Shown here piece by piece: positions 1 to 8,868 of a DNA stretch of 64,000 nucleotides; positions within the stretch are counted from its first letter, which is position 1; every line of letters begins with the position of its first letter. A program made the position numbers and the translations under genes. The notes below the pieces were generated by a model. That model was not told where the DNA came from. It worked only from the letters and a program-made list of their open reading frames with translations, and did no database searches. The stretch is from Maribacter litopenaei (GTDB taxonomy: Bacteria > Bacteroidota > Bacteroidia > Flavobacteriales > Flavobacteriaceae): contig NZ_CP104205.1 of assembly GCF_025244665.1 (NCBI RefSeq), positions 496,001-560,000 of the forward strand. Direction: 5' to 3'.

Positions 1-18
1 ATAATCATAGAAATATCT

Positions 19-1842
19 TTACGATTCTTCATTCAATTGCTTAATGAAATAGGAAGGAAGTATTCCTTGTCTTTTTTTAAAGGCGGCATTAAAAGTGTTT
101 AAATTGTTATAACCTATGGAGGATGCTATATAACTTAGTTTTCTATTCCGGAAATCTTCATCCTGTACTAATCTTGTCAATAGATAATTTATTCTGAGCT
201 CGTTTATATAATTATTGAAATTAGAGCCCTTTTCAATATTTATGACTTGGGAGAGGTATTTTGGGTTGGTCTTTAGCTTTTCTGCCAATTGATGTAGATT
301 ACAATTGGAGTCAATAAAAAAATGTTCCTTTTCAAGTTTTTTCAACCGCTCAAGAATAATGTCCTTTACGTTTTCGTCAAGCACAGTGTTCGTTTTGTCA
401 TCAATTTTTGCGTCGGATTTTTTAATGATGGTAGTATGGCTATTTGTATTTAATTGTGCTTCTAAATTTTCAATAGTCCTTCTATAAATGACCCTATTTT
501 TTTCTTTGATTTTTACATAAGTAATCCCTATAAACAATCCGATGACCAAAAAGGATACAAGAGCAGTAATGATGGCAGTGAGCTTAGCTTTTTGTGACTC
601 GTTTTCCAATTCCAGCGCTTGTTGTTTTTGACCAGCCTCCTTAATCTTTCTTCTGGTCTCAAGAATAATGATGCGTTGCTCCTTTTCATTATTAAAAAGT
701 GAATCTTTAATAACATCATATAGGATCTTATTTTCGCTTACTTTATCAGGTCTATCCATCCTTTTGTAAAGATCCATTAGGATAAGGCTATTAGATTTTA
801 TAACATCAAAAGCATTGATGTTTTCTGCTGCGTCTATACTCTTTTCGTACGTAAAAATGGCGCTTGCGGTATCTTGGGATTTTAGATATAGTTCCGCCTG
901 AATCATGAGTGCCCTGGGTAACCTAAACCGGTAGTTGTTGGCGTTTACCATCGTAATAGCTTGGTCCAAATAGTTTTGAGCAAGTTTGTAATCCCCATTG
1001 GACATATAAATGTCCGCCATGTTCATGTATACTATGCTTTGTATATAACTTCCTGGGGAATATAGTTCTTTCTCAATTTTCAAATAGAAATCATAAGCTT
1101 TTAGAGCGGCCTCCCTATCTCCAAGCTTTGCGGACATTCGTGCTATTTCATCCACTTTCTGAAAAATGTAGTGGGTGTCTTTCTGTTTTATAATGTAATC
1201 CAAACCTTTTAAGCAATGCTCCAAGGCTTTCTGATAGTTCTCCAAGCGAAGATAATAATGGGACAAGGCGGCATGGGCCTTTGATAAAATAAATTCATTC
1301 CCCGTGTTTTCCGCAATATCCAAAAGTTTAAGACCCGTTTCCAAAGCCCTGTCGTATTCTCCTTTTTCCGTATGGATGTCCGACTTTAAAGTTTCGAATT
1401 CTGCATAGGTTTCTGGATACTTTCTATAACTTATAGCTTGTTCCAAACCTTTAATTACTTCCATGGAACGATTAAAATCACCTTGAATAAAGAATAAGTA
1501 GGCCATGTTGTATTTGGCCTTGTATATTCCATTTTGATAATTTAATTCCTGGGATACCGTCAATGCCTCTTTGTTGAAGCTTTTGGCTATTTCAATGTTG
1601 CGATATTTATAGAGATGGCAGAGTTGAAGTAGGATGTCTGCCTTTTCTTTTCCAACGGCGTTATCCTTCATTGCGGTTAGCGTATTGATTTCCTCGTATT
1701 TATTTTGGTTTTTTGTTTCAGAAACCAACTTTTCAATACGATTAAAATAATCGCTTATACTATCATTTTTTTGTTTTTGGGAAAAAACGAATGAGTGAAT
1801 CGTTATAAAAACAGTAACGAGTATTTTGGAGCTTTTGTTCAA
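19..1842 (-). CDS. TPR-containing AraC-type transcriptional regulator, membrane anchored
   Basis: 607 residues. A signal peptide (about 1-21, ending FVFSQ) is followed by a long stretch of tetratricopeptide-like helical repeats (about 60-380). One transmembrane helix lies near 417-440, then a short coiled segment and a C-terminal AraC-family DNA-binding domain (about 505-600, with LAEKLKTNPKYLSQVIN as first HTH). This architecture, with sensor repeats outside and an AraC domain in the cytoplasm, is common in Flavobacteriia; targets are unknown. The start codon is TTG, since no in-frame ATG lies just upstream and the TTG gives a clean signal peptide. The gene stands alone, transcribed away from the microproteins. 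The family call is secure; the regulated pathway cannot be told from the sequence. Confidence 0.85.
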   Translation of the reverse strand: MNKSSKILVTVFITIHSFVFSQKQKNDSISDYFNRIEKLVSETKNQNKYEEINTLTAMKDNAVGKEKADILLQLCHLYKYRNIEIAKSFNKEALTVSQELNYQNGIYKAKYNMAYLFFIQGDFNRSMEVIKGLEQAISYRKYPETYAEFETLKSDIHTEKGEYDRALETGLKLLDIAENTGNEFILSKAHAALSHYYLRLENYQKALEHCLKGLDYIIKQKDTHYIFQKVDEIARMSAKLGDREAALKAYDFYLKIEKELYSPGSYIQSIVYMNMADIYMSNGDYKLAQNYLDQAITMVNANNYRFRLPRALMIQAELYLKSQDTASAIFTYEKSIDAAENINAFDVIKSNSLILMDLYKRMDRPDKVSENKILYDVIKDSLFNNEKEQRIIILETRRKIKEAGQKQQALELENESQKAKLTAIITALVSFLVIGLFIGITYVKIKEKNRVIYRRTIENLEAQLNTNSHTTIIKKSDAKIDDKTNTVLDENVKDIILERLKKLEKEHFFIDSNCNLHQLAEKLKTNPKYLSQVINIEKGSNFNNYINELRINYLLTRLVQDEDFRNRKLSYIASSIGYNNLNTFNAAFKKRQGILPSYFIKQLNEES

Positions 1843-2030
1843 ACCGTCATTATCAACCTTAAGAGCATCCTAAATTATAAAATATACTGGTCAAATGCTA
1901 TATATTGATTCGTATTGAATGAGGTATTTAAGTGTCCACTTATGCATCTATTTAATTATCAGAAAATTGATTTAGCTTAAATTGGTTGAGGAAGCCAAGA
2001 TTTTAATTTGGGACATTCTATGTTTTAAAT

Positions 2031-2061
2031 AAAAAAACCCTCCAACAAGGAGGGTTTTTTT
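2031..2061. terminator. Intrinsic terminator, bidirectional
   Basis: CCCTCC and GGAGGG are separated by five bases and flanked by seven A on one side and seven T on the other. It lies 42 nt downstream of the minus-strand microprotein gene that ends at 2104. Confidence 0.8.
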
Positions 2062-2103
2062 GTAAATCGTACATTTTAATCTATAATCGAAATTTTAGAT
2101 AGT

Positions 2104-2226
2104 TTATATTAAGCCAAACAAGGCCAATAAAGATCCCACGGCAACTACGGCCAAAAAGGCGTTCATTGCGATAATTAGAATTGACAAGTAAGCGTCAACC
2201 CCGGTTTTAAATGATAAATTGTTCAT
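2104..2226 (-). CDS. Small hydrophobic microprotein, 40 aa
   Basis: An ORF of 40 codons beginning MNNLSFKTGVDAYLSI and ending LLALFGLI, with one hydrophobic segment from about residue 12 to the end. Reasons to call it a gene: an ATG start, a hydrophobic pattern typical of a single-pass membrane peptide, an intrinsic terminator 42 nt after the stop, and a second similar microprotein gene just upstream on the same strand. A possible promoter (TTTG, 18 nt, then TAACTTTA) lies about 15-45 nt before the start. No function is recognised. It could be a conserved flavobacterial membrane microprotein or a toxin-like peptide; neither can be shown here. Confidence 0.6.
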   Translation of the reverse strand: MNNLSFKTGVDAYLSILIIAMNAFLAVVAVGSLLALFGLI

Positions 2227-2364
2227 GACATTACCTACTTTAAAGTTATTTATAATAAGTTACGGACAAATGACTTTTTAATTGTACGCAATGTTGTCTA
2301 GCAGGCTTTTGGAGTGGTGTAGGGCCCAAATTTTGTAGTTGGTTTATCCCTAAATTCTGCATTA

Positions 2365-2400
2365 CATCGGCAAAACAATACTTTTGGCCGATGTTTTTTA
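2365..2400 (+). terminator. Plus-strand hairpin with T run between the microprotein genes
   Basis: ACATCGGC and GCCGATGT form an 8-bp stem followed by TTTTTT on the plus strand. No plus-strand ORF precedes it, so it may end a short transcript antisense to the leader of the 40-aa gene, or be a structure in that leader. Confidence 0.4.
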
Positions 2401-2407
2401 AGTTAAA

Positions 2408-2436
2408 AAGGGTATGTCCGATCAGGACACACCCTT
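2408..2436 (-). terminator. Intrinsic terminator of the 42-aa microprotein gene
   Basis: Stem AAGGGT/ACCCTT plus TGTCC/GGACA with one mismatch and a five-base loop. On the minus strand it is followed by a run of five T. It starts 28 nt after the stop at 2465. Confidence 0.7.
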
Positions 2437-2464
2437 AGTCTATTAAATTCTATAAATTTCGATT

Positions 2465-2593
2465 TTAAATAAGACCTATCCAGTCTAAAATCAAGGCAAT
2501 GGGTATGGCGACCAATATACCTATAAGACAGGCAATCATAAATTTTAAAAAACCATTGAGGAGTTTTACTCCAAAAGATAGTTCCTGTTCCAT
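2465..2593 (-). CDS. Small hydrophobic microprotein, 42 aa
   Basis: An ORF of 42 codons beginning MEQELSFGVKLLNGFLKF and ending ILDWIGLI. A short polar head (about 1-12) precedes one long hydrophobic segment (about 13-42). It ends in GLI, like the 40-aa protein downstream, and shares its size and hydrophobic plan, so the two may be distant paralogues. It has its own intrinsic terminator at 2408-2436, so it is probably a separate transcript from the 40-aa gene. No family is recognised, and a role in the inner membrane is inferred only from hydrophobicity. Confidence 0.6.
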   Translation of the reverse strand: MEQELSFGVKLLNGFLKFMIACLIGILVAIPIALILDWIGLI

Positions 2594-2704
2594 AATCCTA
2601 AATAGTGTTGTTTATTACAATATACCGATTTTAGATCAAAGATTCCGGAAAACAGTAGTTTAATTCGATTAAGGGAGTAAAATATCCCGTTAAAAACGAA
2701 AATT

Positions 2705-2965
2705 CTAAAGGCTATTTTTTTTACTAAATGGATTTGCCATGGCAATTCTAGGTTTCAATGTGTCCAAGGCTTTGTTGTTGCTTTTGGGTCTGTTCCTTTT
2801 ATCAATAGGGGGTTCCAATAAACTTGAATCGATTTTGATAGAGTCAATATTTTCCTGGGGTGTTCCATTTTTATTTCCTCTGCCATTTACTAAGGAATCC
2901 CAACAGGAAGAAAGGGAAATAGCAAGTAATAAAATATAAAGGAATTTGGCGAATTTCATCCTCAA
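2705..2965 (-). CDS. Small predicted lipoprotein
   Basis: 86 residues with a short type II signal peptide whose lipobox reads LSSC (Cys near residue 21). The rest is polar and low in complexity (NGRGNKNG, KRNRPKSNNK), with no recognisable domain. An ATG two codons later (2959) is an equally good start. It begins 11 nt after the kdtA stop on the same strand, so it is probably co-transcribed with kdtA and may be a small envelope lipoprotein. The function is unknown. Confidence 0.65.
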   Translation of the reverse strand: MRMKFAKFLYILLLAISLSSCWDSLVNGRGNKNGTPQENIDSIKIDSSLLEPPIDKRNRPKSNNKALDTLKPRIAMANPFSKKNSL

Positions 2966-2976
2966 TGAGACATTGA

Positions 2977-4215
2977 TTACTTTAATAATGTACGTACCCC
3001 TTCCATGATTTGGATGCTTGCCCCTGTGTTATTTAAGATATATTGGGAATTAATGGCCCCTATTCTTTTGCACTCGTTAACGTTTGCAAACAAACGATTG
3101 GTTACCTCTTTAAACTCTTCTTGGTTTTTAATTGGAAGTATTCCTCCTAGCCGAACCAAATCCTCGGCCTCCAAAAATCCCTGATAATTATGGTCCTATA
3201 ATTACTGGTATCCCAAAAACTGCCGGTTCCAAGGTGTTATGAAGACCTGTGGCAAATCCACCACCAACGTAAGCAAGGGTCGCATAGCTATATATTTTAG
3301 TCAGTATGCCAATAGTGTCCAAGATCAAAACCTGGGTATCCTCTAACGGTTTAGTGGCGAGTTTGGTAAACAATTGGGTCTTTTTACCAATAGAATGGAA
3401 AAGACTATTAATATGGTTCTCTTTTATATTATGGGGTGCAATAATGAACTTTCGGTCATCAGGTGCATTATTGATGTACTCTATAAGTATACTTTCGTCC
3501 TCCGGCCAAGTACTGCCGGCAACCAAACAATCATCTCCTTTGCAGAAACTTTCGAGAATGTCCACAGAGTTGTCTCTTTGAAGTATTTCTGATACCCGAT
3601 CCAATCGGGTATCGCCAGCAACATTCACATTATTGATTCCAATATTGTTAAGCAATTGCATTGATGTCTTGTCTTGAACATATATGTGTGAAAACCTACC
3701 CAAGACCTTGCGCATAAAACCGCCGTAATTTTTAAAGTAAATTTTGTCCGGCTTGAATCGCGCTGAAATCAGAAGCGTTGGGATTCTTCTTTTCTTCAAT
3801 GCGTATAAATAATTTGGCCAGATCTCGTATTTTATAAAAATGGCCAGTGCAGGTCTTGCAGCATCCAAGAAAGAGGTTACTTTGGTTGGAATATCCACTG
3901 GAAGGTATGATGTTATATCTGCGGGTGAAGAGTTCTTTTTAACCTCATATCCTGAGGGTGAAAAAAAGGTCAATAGAATTTTATAATTTGGATATTCCAA
4001 TTTCAATTTTTCCGAATAGGCAATCCCTGTTCATATTCTCCCAAGGATGCTGCATGTATCCAAATGACCTTATCATTATTAGAAATATTGTTTTTTAGGG
4101 TCTCTAGAATATTCCTTCGGCCTCGAACGAATTTAGAAATCTTAGGGTTGGCAAGACCAACCAATTTTAGGATTTGCCAGGATAATGAAACTACAAAGGA
4201 ATAGAGATGGCGCAA
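2977..4215 (-). CDS. kdtA: 3-deoxy-D-manno-octulosonic acid (Kdo) transferase, frame broken twice
   Basis: Transfers Kdo from CMP-Kdo to lipid A precursor at the inner membrane, an essential step of LPS core synthesis. About 413 residues: an N-terminal membrane-associated segment, then IHAASLGEYEQG near residue 55 with the catalytic Glu, a GT-B fold, GDTRLDRV and VAGSTWPEDE in the middle, and the C-terminal donor-site motif GGGFATGLHNTLEPA. The frame changes near 4012-4015 (TTCGGAAAAA on the gene strand) and near 3192-3196 (GGACCATAAT); the coding continues as VIIGP..NYQGFLEAEDLV. Both breaks sit on the error-prone strings seen across the window, so I read this as one intact gene. It heads a short operon with the lipoprotein downstream. 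Confidence 0.88.
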
Positions 4216-4306
4216 ATTGATTTGTTTTGGACTAAATTACGGTTCTTTCAAGAAAATCATTGTGGCACGTTTCGTATTTTTGCACTACTTCATTTAATTC
4301 AATGAA

Positions 4307-5461
4307 ATGAAAAAAATACAAATGGTAGATCTTGGTGGTCAGTACCAGGAAATAAAGGAACAGGTCAATAAGTCTATTTCCCAAATATTGGAATCCGCTT
4401 CCTTTATTAATGATCGGAAGTGCATGCCTTTCAAAATGAACTAGAGGATTATCTCGGTTGTGAAAAACGTAATTCCTTGTGCCAATGGAACTGATGCGTT
4501 GCAAATTGCCATGATGGGACTTGGTTTAAAACCTGGGGACGAAGTTATTACGGCCGATTTTACCTTTGCGGCAACAGTAGAGGTTATTGCTTTATTGCAA
4601 CTTACTCCGGTTTTGGTGGATGTAGATTTAGATACTTTTAATATCGATGTAAAGGCTGTTGAAAATGCCATAACCCCAAAAACAAAAGCAATTGTCCCCG
4701 TTCACCTATTTGGTCAATGCGCCAATATGGATGCAATCATGGCATTGGCTGAAAAGCATAATTTGTTTGTAATCGAAGACAATGCCCAAGCCATTGGAGC
4801 TAAATATTTGTCGGCTGATGGAACAAAGAAAATGGCGGGCACCATTGGACATGTGGGAGCCACTTCCTTTTTCCCATCAAAAAATTTGGGATGCTATGGA
4901 GATGGGGGAGCTATTTTCACTAATGATGATGATTTGGCCCATATCATTAGGGGTATGGTAAACCATGGTATGTACGAGCGGTATCACCATGATGTTGTTG
5001 GGGTAAATTCCAGGTTAGACTCCATACAGGCAGCCGTACTTCGAGCAAAGCTTCCAAAATTGGATGGGTATTGTAATGCACGTAGAACAGCCGCTAAGAA
5101 GTACAATTCAGCATTAAAAAATCAAGAAAATATTGTGCTTCCAAAAACGGTGAATTCATGTGAAGGTATTTGCGATACCTGTGATTGCCATGTGTTTCAT
5201 CAATACACCTTGCGGATTACGAACGGAAAGCGGGATGGTTTGGTCAAGTTTTTAGGTGAAAACAATATTCCATGTGGAATCTATTATCCTATTCCATTGC
5301 ACAGGCAGAAGGCATACTTGGATGAGCGCTATAACGAAGCCGATTTTAAAGTGACCAATCAATTGGTAGAAGAAGTAATTTCTTTGCCTATGCACACAGA
5401 ACTTGATGATGAACAAATAACCTTCATTACTGATAAGGTTATCGAGTTTATGAAAGAATAA
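4307..5461 (+). CDS. DegT/DnrJ/EryC1 family PLP-dependent sugar aminotransferase, frame broken twice
   Basis: Aminates a nucleotide-linked keto sugar for LPS, O-antigen or capsule; the exact sugar is unknown. Family motifs: MVDLGGQYQEI at the N-terminus, CANGTDALQIA, DEVITADFTF, EDNAQAIGA, and FFPSKNLGCYGDGG with the PLP-binding Lys. Breaks lie near 4414-4417 (GATCGGAAG) and 4452-4457 (TATCTCGGTT). They separate residues 1-36, about 37-50, and the main body starting VKNVIPCANG. An unusual Cys-rich loop (CEGICDTCDCH, about 5157-5195) interrupts the region just before HQYTL. It diverges from kdtA and is followed 37 nt later by galE, which supports a role in surface polysaccharide. Confidence 0.85.
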
Positions 5462-5498
5462 GCAATAGATAAAGTACTTTTCGTCCTGATAAAATAAG

Positions 5499-6518
5499 AT
5501 GATGCAAATACTTGTAACTGGCGGACTTGGTTTTATAGGTTCCCATACGGTTGTAGAACTTCAAGCAAAAGGATTTGAGGTCGTAGTAATAGATGATTGC
5601 TCCAATGCAGATGAAAAAGTGCTGGATGGTATTGAAAAAATATCCGGCAAAAAACCAATTTTCGAAAAATTGGATTTAAAGGATAGGGGCAAAGTGGAGG
5701 ACTTTTTTCATAGATATCCCGATGTGGAGGGCGTTATCCATTTTGCGGCTTCCAAAGCTGTTGGTGAAAGTGTGGAAAAGCCTTTGCTGTACTATGAGAA
5801 TAACATCGGGACCTTAGTCTACATTCTTAAGGAGTTAAGCAAAAAAAATAAGGCAAGTTTCATTTTCAGTTCTTCTTGTACTGTATATGGGCAGGCGGAT
5901 AAAATGCCAATTACCGAAGATGCTCCGGTAAAAGAGGCGGAGTCCCCATATGGTAACACAAAGCAAATTGGTGAGGAAATTATAAGTGATACTTGTAAAG
6001 TGACCCCCAATTTAAATGCAATAGCTTTAAGGTATTTTAATCCTATGGGGGCACATCCCAGTGCCGAGATTGGTGAATTGCCCATTGGTGTGCCACAGAA
6101 CTTGGTTCCTTTTATTACCCGGACCGGTGTTGGTCTGAGAAAGGAATTGTCCGTATTTGGAGATGACTACCCAACTGAGGATGGTACCTGTATTCGGGAT
6201 TATATTTATGTTGTGGACTTGGCAAAGGCCCATGTGGTGGCCTTGGAACGATTATTGGCTTCCAAGAATCCAAAAAATTATGAGGTTTTTAATGTAGGTA
6301 CGGGAAAAGGTAGTTCCGTTTTGGAAGTCATTGGCAGTTTTGAGAAGGTTTACGGAAAAAAATTGAATTACAGAATAGTTGGCAGAAGACAAGGAGATAT
6401 TACAACCGCCTATGCGGATACCACGAAGGCGAATAATGAGTTAGGTTGGAAATCAATATACTCTTTGGACGACGCCATGGAATCTGCATGGAAATGGGAA
6501 CAAAAAATTAGAAATTGA
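5499..6518 (+). CDS. galE: UDP-glucose 4-epimerase
   Basis: Interconverts UDP-glucose and UDP-galactose using bound NAD. 339 residues. A Rossmann fold starts at once with TGGLGFIGSH (about 7-16). The catalytic triad region shows SSSCTVYGQ near 126 and YGNTK near 150 (YxxxK). RDYIYVVDLAKAH and the C-terminal GRRQGDITTAYAD are typical of the family. The start has two consecutive ATG codons, and the second would also work. It follows the DegT aminotransferase by 37 nt on the same strand, giving a small nucleotide-sugar operon that ends at a palindromic hairpin. Confidence 0.93.
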   Translation: MMQILVTGGLGFIGSHTVVELQAKGFEVVVIDDCSNADEKVLDGIEKISGKKPIFEKLDLKDRGKVEDFFHRYPDVEGVIHFAASKAVGESVEKPLLYYENNIGTLVYILKELSKKNKASFIFSSSCTVYGQADKMPITEDAPVKEAESPYGNTKQIGEEIISDTCKVTPNLNAIALRYFNPMGAHPSAEIGELPIGVPQNLVPFITRTGVGLRKELSVFGDDYPTEDGTCIRDYIYVVDLAKAHVVALERLLASKNPKNYEVFNVGTGKGSSVLEVIGSFEKVYGKKLNYRIVGRRQGDITTAYADTTKANNELGWKSIYSLDDAMESAWKWEQKIRN

Positions 6519-6540
6519 TTTCCTAGATTTGGGAAGCACT

Positions 6541-6572
6541 ATAAGGGGAAATATAGCTATATTTCCCCTTAT
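6541..6572. terminator. Perfect 32-bp palindrome after galE
   Basis: ATAAGGGGAAATATAG is followed directly by its reverse complement. It can fold as a hairpin with a minimal loop and is followed by a short AT-rich tail. It probably terminates galE, but it lies only about 20 nt before the amidohydrolase start and could also affect that gene. Confidence 0.6.
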
Positions 6573-6592
6573 TTAATACATATAAGTATCGT

Positions 6593-7866
6593 ATGAAAAA
6601 TCCGCTGTTATCTTTAATGTTATTGGTCATGGGCATCATAAGTGCACAGGACACCTATCTGCAATGTGGCAAAATTCCGGATGTGGAATCGGGCAAGATT
6701 CTTAATGAACAGACCATCGTGGTATCCGACGGAAAAATTAAAAGCATCCAAAACGGGTTTGTCTCAGGGTCGGACTCCGACAAAATAGTGGATTTAAAGT
6801 CAAAGACCATCTTACCTGGATTTATAGATATGCATGTTCATATTGAGGGTGAATCGAGTCCATCCAGATATTTGGAGCGGTTTACAAAAAATGAAGCGGA
6901 TGTTGCCTTCCAATCCACCATTTATGCAAAGAAAACCTTGATGGCCGGATTTACTACCGTTCGTGATTTAGGCGGGTCCGGCGTTAATATCGCTCTAAGA
7001 AACGCAATCAACAAAGGTACTATTGTAGGGCCGAGAATTTTCACCGCGGGCAAATCCATTGCTACTACAGGCGGACATGCGGATCCAACAAACGGTACCA
7101 GGGATGACCTTATGGGGGATCCTGGGCCAAAGGAAGGAGTGGTCAATTCTCCTGAAGACGGCAAAAAGGCGGTGCGCCAACGTTATAAAAATGGAGCTGA
7201 TGTAATTAAGATAACCGCTACGGGAGGTGTATTGAGCGTTGCTAAAAATGGGCAAAACCCTCAATTTACGATTGAGGAAATCAAGGCGATCACAGAAACG
7301 GCCAAAGATTATGGGATGTTAACTGCTGCCCATGCACATGGTGATGAGGGTATGCAACGGGCCATAAAGGGAGGTATAAAGACCATTGAGCATGGTACAC
7401 TAATGTCCGAAGAGACCATGGATTTGATGATACAATATAATACTTACCTTGTCCCCACGATTTCAGCTGGTCAGGAAGCAGCCAGATTGGCGAAGATACC
7501 AGGATATTTTCCACCTGTGGTCGCCAAAAAGGCTTTGGAAATTGGTCCTATTCAGAGAAAACCTTTGCTAAGGCCTACAAAAAAGGGGTTCCAATTGCTT
7601 TTGGTACCGACTCCGGTGTTTCGCCACATGGGGAAAACGGCAAGGAATTCGGGTATATGCATCGAGCGGGAATGCCAATCCTACAAACTTTACAAGCAGC
7701 CACTATTACTAACGCCAACCTCTTGGGTATAGATAATTTAGGTCAAATTAAGGAAGGCTTTATCGCCGATATTGTGGCGGTCGATGAAAATCCATTACAG
7801 AATGTTGATACCTTGGAAAAGGTAGTTTTTGTAATGAAAGAAGGCCAAATCTTTAAATCTGAATAA
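6593..7866 (+). CDS. Secreted metal-dependent amidohydrolase (imidazolonepropionase/prolidase-like), frame broken once
   Basis: Signal peptide MKNPLLSLMLLVMGIISAQ, then an amidohydrolase barrel. The metal-binding HxH occurs in MHVHIEGES (near residue 82), with later metal ligands in AAHAHGDEG and IEHGTL, and a final Asp in FGTDSGVSPHG. About 424 residues in all. The frame changes near 7544-7548 at GGTCC. Adding one base there gives GPYSEKTFAKAYKKG, in line with family members. The C-terminal part (HRAGMPILQTLQAAT to the stop) is then in frame. Relatives include Xaa-Pro and Xaa-Arg dipeptidases and imidazolonepropionase-like enzymes; the substrate is unknown. The location is probably periplasmic. 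Confidence 0.82.
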
Positions 7867-7882
7867 TAGTTTGCTAATTTAA

Positions 7883-8239
7883 GTGAAGGGTACTGATATA
7901 TTGAGCTTGTTGCTCAAGTCAAAAGAGGAAAATCTTTTTGTCAACTTGCTAAAGCAGTTGGAAAAAGACTTCCATTTGGCCAACATTTCCTTTAAACTGC
8001 CCGATGATATTTCGCCTGAAAATTTGGCTGTTTTCGTCAAGGAGAAATTGTATGTATTGCTTATGGAGCGATTTGATGAATATTTAAATCTTCTCTATGT
8101 TATTGATGTTTCGGAAAATGTACTCAAGAAAATAGAAGTCGTGGATGCCGTAGATGTGGCGGAGAAAGTATCTTTTTTGGTATTAAAGAGGGAATATGAT
8201 AAAGTACATCTTAAAAGGAAGTACGGACGTAATTCTTAA
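7883..8239 (+). CDS. Conserved-looking protein of unknown function, 118 aa
   Basis: A 118-codon ORF starting with GTG, 17 nt after the amidohydrolase stop and probably co-transcribed with it. It is mostly helical, begins MKGTDILSLLLKSKEENLF and is rich in Lys, Glu, Leu and Val, with no signal peptide or membrane segment. Its stop overlaps the stop of the convergent outer-membrane protein gene in the sequence TTAA. No domain is recognised. Codon use resembles the neighbours, so I regard it as real. Confidence 0.65.
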   Translation: MKGTDILSLLLKSKEENLFVNLLKQLEKDFHLANISFKLPDDISPENLAVFVKEKLYVLLMERFDEYLNLLYVIDVSENVLKKIEVVDAVDVAEKVSFLVLKREYDKVHLKRKYGRNS

Positions 8240-8748
8240 AAATAAACCCTTATAAATGGGAGCAGGGCATTCGCGTAAATGCTCTCATTTTCCCGGTACA
8301 ATAAATTGTATCTAAGTCCGACGGTAACATTGTATGAGCTGTAACCAGCTCCAATAAAAAGTGCTGGAGACCAATAGTTGTCCTCGATATAATTTGGTAT
8401 GGCCTCATATGTTCTATTAATCCGAAGTTGCTCAAATTCTGCGGATAGCTGTAGTTCAGGTATGGGGTTGTAAAGGGATATGATACTTCCTCCATAGGCC
8501 AAAAGTTTATCATCATTGAATTTGGCATAATTGAAATTAAGACTGGCCCCTGCAGAAAATTCATTGGTAAAGGGGTAAATGGCACTTGGGGAAACCGAGG
8601 CATTGAAACCTCCATTGAAAAATCCCAATCCCAAACTTCCACCAAATCGAACACGATTCAAAAAATTGGAATTATTGTCAAAGTATTGGGCAAAGGTCAT
8701 ATGGGTCAAAAGGGAAATAAAACAGGTAAAAATGATTTTTTTTATCAT
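8236..8748 (-). CDS. Outer-membrane beta-barrel protein, 170 aa
   Basis: Signal peptide MIKKIIFTCFISLLTHMTFAQ, then alternating hydrophobic and polar strands with frequent aromatic and Gly residues. It ends in aromatic-rich PFIRVYF, as expected for a small outer-membrane barrel. Length 170 residues. It lies divergently 120 nt upstream of sucA; in related genomes this neighbour has sometimes been labelled as a 2-oxoglutarate decarboxylase purely from position, which the sequence does not support. It shares overlapping stop codons with the convergent gene before it. The function is unknown. Confidence 0.75.
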   Translation of the reverse strand: MIKKIIFTCFISLLTHMTFAQYFDNNSNFLNRVRFGGSLGLGFFNGGFNASVSPSAIYPFTNEFSAGASLNFNYAKFNDDKLLAYGGSIISLYNPIPELQLSAEFEQLRINRTYEAIPNYIEDNYWSPALFIGAGYSSYNVTVGLRYNLLYRENESIYANALLPFIRVYF

Positions 8749-8826
8749 CCTTTTTTAAAATTTGTTTTAAACATTAAATTTTTTCAATATTACTAAGCAA
8801 CATTCCGTTAGATATAGTAAATGTTG

Positions 8827-8834
8827 TATTTTTG
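8827..8834 (+). promoter_or_regulatory. Putative -7 promoter element of sucAB
   Basis: TATTTTTG matches the Bacteroidota -7 consensus TAnnTTTG. It is 34 nt before the sucA start codon. The -33 element is weak. Confidence 0.55.
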
Positions 8835-8868
8835 TACAAATTTCTTCTAAAGATACAGAAAGTAATTC

